A stretch of DNA of 64,000 nt, taken from positions 496,001-560,000 of the forward strand of contig PZJY01000008.1 of the NCBI GenBank assembly GCA_031472005.1. Direction: 5' to 3'. The notes beneath the pieces are model-generated. The model did no database searches, was not told the origin of the DNA, and was given only the letters and a program-made list of their open reading frames with translations. The position numbers and the translations under genes are program-made. Of this stretch, positions 57,383 to 64,000 are shown in pieces (position 1 is the first letter of the stretch; every line of letters begins with the position of its first letter). Origin of the DNA: Tetracladium setigerum. Taxonomy: Eukaryota > Ascomycota > Leotiomycetes > Helotiales.

Positions 57383-58749
57383 ATGGCATTCTCTCGATTT
57401 TCCATCGTGCTCGCTGCTTTCCTCCTGGGCTTTCTCCCTCGATTCGTCTTGTCCCAGCAGATAACGATGGGACCACAAGCACCGATTTCATTCATGAGTA
57501 TGGACTCATTCAGTACATTGAAACCATGTGCTCAGGGCTGTCGTAAGTCTCCTTCCCTTTCCTTTCTCATTCTGTCAATTCCCCTCGATCATTGCGTCTC
57601 TCTATCTGTTTCAAATGGTCAAGCGTTGTCGCGTTGACTTACTATGACCATTGCTTTACCACCTGAACATCGCTCTATAAACATAAGCTAACCATACCCA
57701 ATCCCCACAGTTCGCTACAACGGCGTATATGTCTGCGGAATGAGAGGTTACGGTGACCTAGGAAGCCATATCAAATGTGGCTGCTCACCTCTCAACTACT
57801 GCTTCTGCGACACTCGCGAAGCCAGCGCCGTCTCGGCTTATATCCAATCATGCGTCGTTACAGATTGGTACGTTTCTTTTATCTCCAACCTTGGGAGCGA
57901 GTGAGGGAGGGACTATCTAGATAGAATTTGTTAGCTAACAGTCTTCGTTTTCCAAATTCAGTAAAACACCCAACGAACAATCCGCCGTCCTAGACATCTA
58001 CAACGGCTACTGCCTAACAGCCAACGTCGCCGTCTCAACAACAGCCGACTCCTCATATACATTCACCCGCACAACAGCATCCGTCTCATCATCCACTGCC
58101 ACCTCCTCCCTCCCAACTGCAACAGGCGGCTCTCAAAACCCCGCCGCGGCATCTCAAAGTCCCGCTCAAACATCCACCACCACCAACAACAACACAGCCA
58201 GCACAGGGTCAAACAAGCCCAAATTGGGAATCGGTGCAATCATCGGTATCGCTGTAGGGGGTGTATTCCTCTTGTTGGCGGTCTTGGTATTAAGTTGCTG
58301 TCTGATTTGGCGTAAGAGACGAAATGCGAAGAAAGCGAAGAAGGGAAATCAGGGATTCAGTACGGTGCCGGTTGAGAATCAATATGTTGCTGATGGGAAG
58401 GAGAATGGCGCGGTGCAGATTGATGGGGTGGGGGTTTTTGGGAAGGAGAAGAATGGTGGTGGGGTTGTTGTCGAGGAGAAGGTTGGTGGTGCAAATGTGG
58501 GTGGGGTAGTCCGCAGTCTGCGTATAATGAGCCGATGAGGAATGCTGGGGTGCAGGAGGTGCATGGGAATAATGGGTATGGAAATAATGGGTATGGACAT
58601 GGGAATGGGAATGTGAATGTTGCTGCGCATGAGATGGCTGGAAATAATGGGAATGTGAATGGGGGAGGGCATGTTCATGAGATGTATGGACATGGATATA
58701 ATCAAGGGCAGGGTATCAGAATCAGAGACCTGTTCATGAGGCTCCTTGA
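57383..58749 (+). pseudogene. Cys-rich single-pass surface protein, two missing G
   Basis: Exons 57383-57542, 57711-57867 and from 57962 join in frame. A signal peptide (residues 1-24) precedes a Cys-rich ectodomain with about twelve Cys (CAQGCLRYNGVYVC, KCGCSPLNYCFC, SCVVTDC, NGYC). A Ser/Thr-rich stalk, a membrane helix (IGIAVGGVFLLLAVLVLSCC) and a basic cytosolic tail follow. As written, the frame ends at 58538. Adding one G in the run 58503-58506 and one in 58711-58713 continues the reading through a Gly/Asn/His-rich tail (YGNNGYGHGN) to HEAP and TGA at 58749. The two G-run losses suggest sequencing error. The layout resembles fungal wall sensors, but no WSC or CFEM signature is certain. 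Confidence 0.72.
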
Positions 58750-59080
58750 TCAGTTAGCGGCAGGAAGGGGAAGGAAAAAGATTTTTGTTGTAAGCTGTGA
58801 GTTGGGGTTAGGTTCTTGAATTTGGGAATATGTAAATCCAGAATACGCATGGTTTGCATTTTTAATGTTGTTAGTGTTGAGAAAAAACTGGTGGGGCTGG
58901 GTCTTCATGTAATTTCTTGATTGGTGCTGTACATCTTTTCATTCCGGGAGTTGGCTGGCCGATAATGAAACTGTTGCTCCTGAAGGTTCTCAAATCCAGT
59001 ATAAACCAACTGGTTGAGTGAACGACGAGTCCTCTCGGGTGCAAATCCTTCGTTCCCTCCCCTAATCCAATTCCAAGCAT
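58750..59080. other. Convergent 3' flanks
   Basis: About 330 bp between convergent gene ends; no feature. Confidence 0.5.
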
Positions 59081-62062
59081 CTATTGCTGGTGGAAATAAT
59101 CAAGGACATCTTCCGTGTCCTCCTCAAACTGTTGCCTAGAGCGCCGCTTATGCTCAGATAGTAGTTTGTGAACTTTGAGAGACACAGATTTGCTGCTCCT
59201 CAGAGTCATCACTGCACCCCGCTGTGCAGCATGGATAAGTTCTTCGTCCAGTTTCCATCCCGATGCCAATCCAGCGATCAGAACACCAAGGAACGTATCT
59301 CCAACCCCATTCACGCTCACAACATCTTCAACAACTTCTGCAGCTGGATAGAGTCTCATATAAACGCCTCCGATTTCATCGGTTCCGTTGCTGCAGCGAG
59401 AGAGGATGTATGGGGCTGCCAGAGGGTCGGTGAGTCGGGGATCATTGGGCTTGAGAAGTTCTGTGTGTAAGACTCCTTCTGATCCCAGTTTTGTCAGGAT
59501 GATGGGAATGAATGGTAGGAGTTGAATTGCCTGCACTGGTATCCCTTCGTCGGCCATCTTTGTGTTTGTGAGTTGCACGAATCTGTCTCGTGCACCGGAA
59601 CTGGGGATTCCCATTGCGTCGACAACCCTCCACCATTCGTCCTTCTCCATGAGTCCGTTTCCTCTTGCTTCGGCGTGCATGGCTGCCAGTTCGTATTTAT
59701 TTGGTGAAGCGAGATTGACTTTATTATGGGGATAAATATCGCACGCAAGTTTCTCAACGCTGTTCTCCTGGAATCGAGCATTGAAGAGGCGAGCTGATTT
59801 CTGAACAGATACTGGCTCGAAGGCAACCAACGATTTCCTTTGTAATGCCCCTCGTGCCAGAATGTGGATTACTCGGGATCCCAATTGGCATCTATGACTG
59901 TCCACTTTGCGGCTCTTATCTGTCTCCCATCGACGTGATCATCGGCGATTTTGTAGCCCGATTGCTGAATATATTCATATCTGCCATGGCTACCACAAGA
60001 TCCTTGTTTTGGTCATTTACTGCCACATACTGTGCAGTTCGATGGATTTGTCTAGGAGCATCTGATGGTTTTTGAACAGTTTTGACGGTGCGAACGCCTC
60101 TAATATCGAGACCTTCTGACATCAAGAAATTGCGCACCGTGGTGCCAGCACTGAAATGTTAAACTTTTGGAACCGGAGCTGCGGATGAATACAAACTTAC
60201 AAATCATCAGCTATGTAGCTGCAAAGGCGAACGTTGAGTTTTCCAGCGCTTGCGTGATGAGCAGCCAATGCAACATTGTGCCCAACGCCGCCTATAAAAG
60301 TGTTGATACTGGCTAGATTCGACGTGTGCAGAGCCGGTGCGCTTGATTTTGTTTGGTCGGCACTCTCCAGAGCACTGTCTGGAGAATAGTCGCAAGAAAG
60401 ATCTAGAGCTACTGACCCGAAAACCATAACGTCTACATTTGGCTTTAGAGATAGGACCTACGATTAGTTGTTTTCTGAGCTTGTCGTCTGGGGAAACTGA
60501 CTATTACTGGGGGCTCGACTTTCTGGACAGGTTTCTTCTCTGGCTTAGAGGTAAGCTTTGGGGATGAGCGGAGACTGTCGGCTTCAAATGGAACTGATTT
60601 CGGTGGTCCTGGCAGGTATCTCCTAATTGCTGTGAGAAATATCCCTAGCTGTAACAATAGAACTCACACTATGTCCCCTGGGGTTTGCGCTGTTTTCAAA
60701 TCACTCAGGGATTGAGCAACTCGAGCAGCCAATTTGACATTATTTTCAATCAATGCTTTGTTGGCAATCACACTCTGTCCCTTGGTCAAGTCTTTGATAC
60801 GAGCCAGAATAAACGGCGTATTTGCATGCCCAACCTTGCCCTGTGCAGCAGCTTCGCTAACGGCATCCTCGATTGCTAAATCAATGGAAGCCTTGGGAAT
60901 TGCATGCTCTTCTGGAATTGGGTTTGCAAGAAGGAATCCGGATGTGAAGGAAGAACCTAGGAGTTCTTGGGCGTCTAATAGGTCAGAGGTTGCCAGTTCA
61001 ACATGGGGGGAGACGTACATATAATGCCCGCCGCCTCTTCTGGAGATCTAATGACCAGTGGGCTTTTGACGCCACTGTCCGTGGTATAGAATGCTGGAAA
61101 AGGAACACTATCGCTGTCACTTTCCGAGTATGTTCCAACTGTTGCACCCTGAGTTTCCAGATACTCCAAGGTCCTTGAATATCGAGAAAGCTCTTGCAGC
61201 CGCTTGCAATTACTGCCATACTGGTACGGCCCAGTTCAGTCAAGTCAGCAGACACATCCATAGTGTCTTGTCCACCACGATGAACACCACCGATACCTCC
61301 AGTAGCGAACACCTTGATACCGCACAGTTCAGCGAGATACATGGTTGCTGCAACAGTGGTTCCACCGTGTATCTTCTTTCCTGCCAGTCCCTACATAAAT
61401 TTAGCCAGGCACTTTGCCGAATTTGTGAGATTTTACCATTCCAATAATATAGGGAGATCTCTTCTCGAAACCTTCATTGTCTCCGGCCGACCAGCAGCGG
61501 AGGATAATCTAGAAAGTTCCTCAGAATTCAATCCGACAACAGCCACTCCATCCACCAGACCAATCGTAGCTGGAGTCACGCCCATGTCTCGTAGCGTGTT
61601 CTCCAAATGCACCGCCAGATGGGCATTGTCCGGATATGGCAATCCATGGGTGTAGATGGTGCTCTCAAGAGCAACAACGGGCTTGTTGGCGGCGAGAGCG
61701 GCTTTCACCTTGTTTGAAATTCTCAAGTGCGGACTTGATCCAAAGTTCTTGAATCCGATAAAGTTTTTCTGGGGACTTTTTCCTCCGATATCAGCGCCGG
61801 ATTTGGTGTGAAGGGCATCGGAGTTGGCCGCCTCTGAAGTCAAGTGGTTACGATTGACTGGCGCTGAAGAATTCCATGATTCTAAGAAGAGATGAATTAG
61901 TACACTTTTGAAGGTAATGTGTGTCAGGGAAGCATGCCAGGGAAGCAAACTCACCACGACGGGAGACAACTGAAAAGGGAGACTGAGATTGAACACGGTT
62001 TGAGATGGACACTGATAGGTGTCTACATCTGCAGAGATTTGCTTAGGCCATCCTCGAGCAAT
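59081..62062 (-). pseudogene. Fused pseudouridine-5'-P glycosidase / PfkB kinase, frame-broken
   Basis: The N-terminal half is a PsuG-type pseudouridine-5'-phosphate glycosidase: VVALESTIYTHGLPYPDN, SRRDLPYIIG, GGTTVAATM, FATGGIGGVHRGG, LLANPIPEEHAIP. The C-terminal half is a PfkB-family sugar kinase: VFGSVALDLS, FIGGVGHNVALAA, NLASPNKYELA-like words and SVNGVGDTFLGVL. Together they would phosphorylate pseudouridine and split it to uracil and ribose-5-phosphate, a fusion known in eukaryotes. Introns fit at 61436-61391, 60501-60458 and 60200-60151; another lies near 60620-60665. Five single-base losses break the frame: 61452-61454, 61177, about 61028, 59936-59938 and 59875-59877. It is either sequence error or a pseudogene. 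The start is uncertain (ATG 62062 suggested). Confidence 0.75.
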
Positions 62063-62563
62063 CATATTCAAATCTGAGAGGAAATCCCAAATCAAAAAAG
62101 GGAGGACGAAGGTTCAAGAGCAAGATTTAGAGAAGATTGAAGATGGAAAGAGGTCTCGAGCAGAAGCAGATTGAACTCACGTGCCAGGTTGAGCTCCAGG
62201 ACTGCACGTGCCAGAATGGAGCTTACATAAGGCAGTCAGTCCGCTTGGCGCTTGGCCAATCTTGTGGAAACATTCGGGCTGCCAACGTCCTCGCCCTTTC
62301 ATCAAACATCGGCCGCTTCATCCGAATTATGCCCACAGGAAGTCGGCAGGGCATGATCGTAGATCAGCCTGAAAACATGGAGAGCTCTCTCACTGGCTAT
62401 GGCAACTGTAGCATTGCCATACCAAGTGATGAAGTCCAATTTCCTTGTTCTGGCTCCATACCCATCTATCGCAAGTCGCGATGTTCTTTTGCATTTGTAT
62501 TGTTTTTCTTTCGTCTTTTCTGCCTCCTCGTTTCCTAATTCCTCTTACTGTTTCTGATCGACA
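62063..62563. promoter_or_regulatory. Divergent upstream region
   Basis: A 500-bp region between the pseudouridine gene (-) and the secreted-protein gene (+). Its right end is a strong pyrimidine tract (about 62490-62560), common just before starts in filamentous fungi. A plus-strand frame at 62137-62538 lacks support. Confidence 0.45.
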
Positions 62564-63407
62564 ATGCCTTCTCTACGCACATTTATCACCCTCGGGCTCC
62601 TAGTGGGGTCCATCAGCGCACAGGAGATAGTTAATGGGCAAATTCTCATTCCTGGCATCGCAATTGTGAATGCGCCGCAGCCAAATACACCCTTGGGTGG
62701 AGGTATTTCGTCCCGCCACACACATGGACGTGGTCTACACCCAAGATACTGACGCACAAAGATACCCTTCACGTCTCAATCGATGTTACTTCCAACGGCC
62801 AGCTCCAGCTTCCACCGTACCCCGATAACTCTCCCTCCGGAATCTACAACATTACCATTTTCCTCTCCAGCTACGTGACAGGAAGGAACTTCACAGTTAC
62901 CAATGGTACTGCGACGGAGAATAACTCTACACTTGGGGATATAATGCTGCAGGAGGCAGGAAGCACGGTCAAGCATGTCAACTGGTTGTGGCCTGCCTGT
63001 CTAGTTGGAAGTGGTGCACCTTCGAGCTCAGATAGCGATAGAGGGCTGTACAATGTATGCCTACCTACCTAGCCATAAAATTGGATGCCTTGGACCAAGA
63101 GCTAACAGAAACACTGCAGATCTCCATCCGCCAGAACTTCCGAATCAATGGCACCGATCAATATACTATCTTCGACCTTCCCATCCAAATCACCAACTCG
63201 ATATCGGAGAATGCCAATCGATCATCTTGCGATTCGTTGAACAACCCTCTTTTGTCAGAGGAGGAGATCAGAGCTTCGGCGAGTAATTTCACAAGGCTGG
63301 TAGGAAGTGCGATTGAGATGAAGGGTGCGGCAGCTGGTCTGGCAACTGTGAGGATGGGAGTACTGGGTGCTTGGTTTGGACTGCTGGCGCTGTTCGTCTC
63401 TCTGTAA
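62564..63407 (+). CDS. Secreted GPI-type protein of unknown function
   Basis: Three exons (62564-62702, 62762-63054, 63120-63407) join in frame to 239 residues. The signal peptide is MPSLRTFITLGLLVGSISAQ. The mature part is beta-rich with several N-glycosylation sites (NITIF, NFTV, NGTAT, NNSTL, NFTRL) and two Cys (WPACLVG, SSCDSL). The hydrophobic C-terminus after a small-residue stretch suggests a GPI anchor. The 59-nt first intron (GTATTT donor, ACTGAC branch, AAAG acceptor) was chosen over a frameshift because it rebuilds GGDTLHVSIDVTSNGQL. No known domain recognised. Probably a wall or surface protein. Confidence 0.75.
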
Positions 63408-64000
63408 GCCTTGCTATAGACTCCTTTATGGATCTTTTGCTGGTTTGTGGGAGGGTCTCCCGACCAGCAAGTGCCATATGGAGAGGTTGTGACAGCTATT
63501 TCCATGCCGAAAGGGCTGGCTGTATATGGAAGTGTATATGGAAGTGTCTATGTAATTTTACAAATTCTTCATGAGGAATTGATGTTTGGTGTCAGAAGTA
63601 TGGGAGACTGGTTCTGTTCCTGATTACCCTTGCTGTTACTTTATATACCTTTGTTGTTGCTTTCTGTTTACACAATAAGACTTGAAGAATACTTCGTACT
63701 CAGGAACCTACAGTACAGTGCCTAGACGAAGTGATTATAAAGATCATCTTCTTTCTATATTTGGACAAGCGAAAGCGATCCACCGATCTCCCACTCGCGA
63801 TAGGTAAAGTCAATCTCTTCAATGATGGTGTGCCAAGAGCTCATTTAAGGTTGCTCCAGCTTCCCCTCACCCCGCCTTTGGGTCTCTGCAGCTTCCCCGA
63901 TGCAAAACCTCGGCCCACCGACCATCCACATGGGAAGTCCAGTGTTTCTCCTCACGCTCTTTGCATGGCGTGCGGGTAACTCCATCTTGCTCTATGAGCT
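63408..64000. other. Intergenic to window end, no gene seen
   Basis: 3' flank of the secreted-protein gene. A short direct repeat TATATGGAAGTG occurs twice near 63523-63546. Any gene at the right edge is not recognisable. Confidence 0.4.

Noticed and set aside
58871..59905. C-terminal kinase part read as a separate gene from an ATG at 59905
   Set aside because: Sequence upstream in another frame continues the same kinase fold, so it is one fused gene with frame breaks.
62137..62538. A 133-codon plus-strand frame in the divergent promoter
   Set aside because: No splice, domain or composition support. It overlaps the pyrimidine-rich promoter of the downstream gene.
62703..62761. Apparent one-base frameshift in the secreted GPI-type gene
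   Set aside because: A 59-nt GT..AG intron with a branch-like ACTGAC explains the frame change and gives a better protein.

Overview
The window is nuclear DNA of a filamentous ascomycete. The genes are intron-rich with short introns (about 45-65 nt, GT..AG, with CTAAC or CTGAC branch-like sites 10-20 nt before the acceptor), there are no operons, and the gene set is typically fungal: cutinase, caleosin, MRP-type ABC transporter, Clr5-domain protein, DUF7580-type protein, many F-box proteins and a relic of an NLR WD40 tail. The WD40 tail and the style of the F-box family suggest a leotiomycete, perhaps Sclerotiniaceae. That placement is inference.

Layout. 0.9 kb: a tRNA-Cys. 2-8.6 kb: a divergent pair, a C2H2/kinesin-light-chain-TPR protein (-) and a DUF7580-type protein (+). 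8.8-9.6 kb: an F-box gene. 11.8-13.5 kb: an RGG-rich protein. 14.5-15.2 kb: a possible unknown gene. 15.9-16.8 kb: cutinase. 17.2-20.8 kb: a divergent UNC93-type permease and a TauD/TfdA dioxygenase. 21.5-22.2 kb: repeats around a MITE-like element. 23.4-24.4 kb: a repetitive Cys-rich GPI-type protein. 25.2 kb: one copy of a dispersed repeat. 25.9-28 kb: two F-box genes. 29.2-36.3 kb: an NmrA-like reductase and an ABCC transporter. 37.5-39.2 kb: a DUF2231 protein and a caleosin with a nonsense codon. 39.6-44.4 kb: four F-box genes around an LTR-like element. 45.2 kb: an inverted copy of the 25.2-kb repeat. 46.6-49 kb: a Clr5 gene and an NLR relic. 49.7-54.2 kb: a DUF2461 gene and a 13-exon secreted choice-of-anchor-B type gene. 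55-55.8 kb: another F-box gene. 57.4-58.7 kb: a Cys-rich membrane protein. 59.1-62.1 kb: a fused pseudouridine-5'-phosphate glycosidase/kinase. 62.6-63.4 kb: a secreted GPI-type protein.

Two patterns cut across the window. All eight F-box-like genes lie on the minus strand, from near-complete to truncated. In addition, ten single-base deletions, nearly all in short G/C runs, break otherwise clean reading frames in five genes, five of them in the pseudouridine gene. That bias points first to homopolymer under-calling in the assembly, and real decay is the alternative. Two in-frame TGA codons (caleosin, one F-box gene) cannot be explained that way.

Functionally the window mixes plant- or surface-facing secreted proteins (cutinase, Cys-rich and GPI-type proteins), transport with catabolism (permease/dioxygenase pair, ABC pump, NmrA reductase), nucleoside salvage, and fast-evolving accessory families (F-box, TPR, DUF7580, WD40 relic). 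No complete new system is proven. The C2H2-TPR/DUF7580 divergent pair is the best candidate for an undescribed module.
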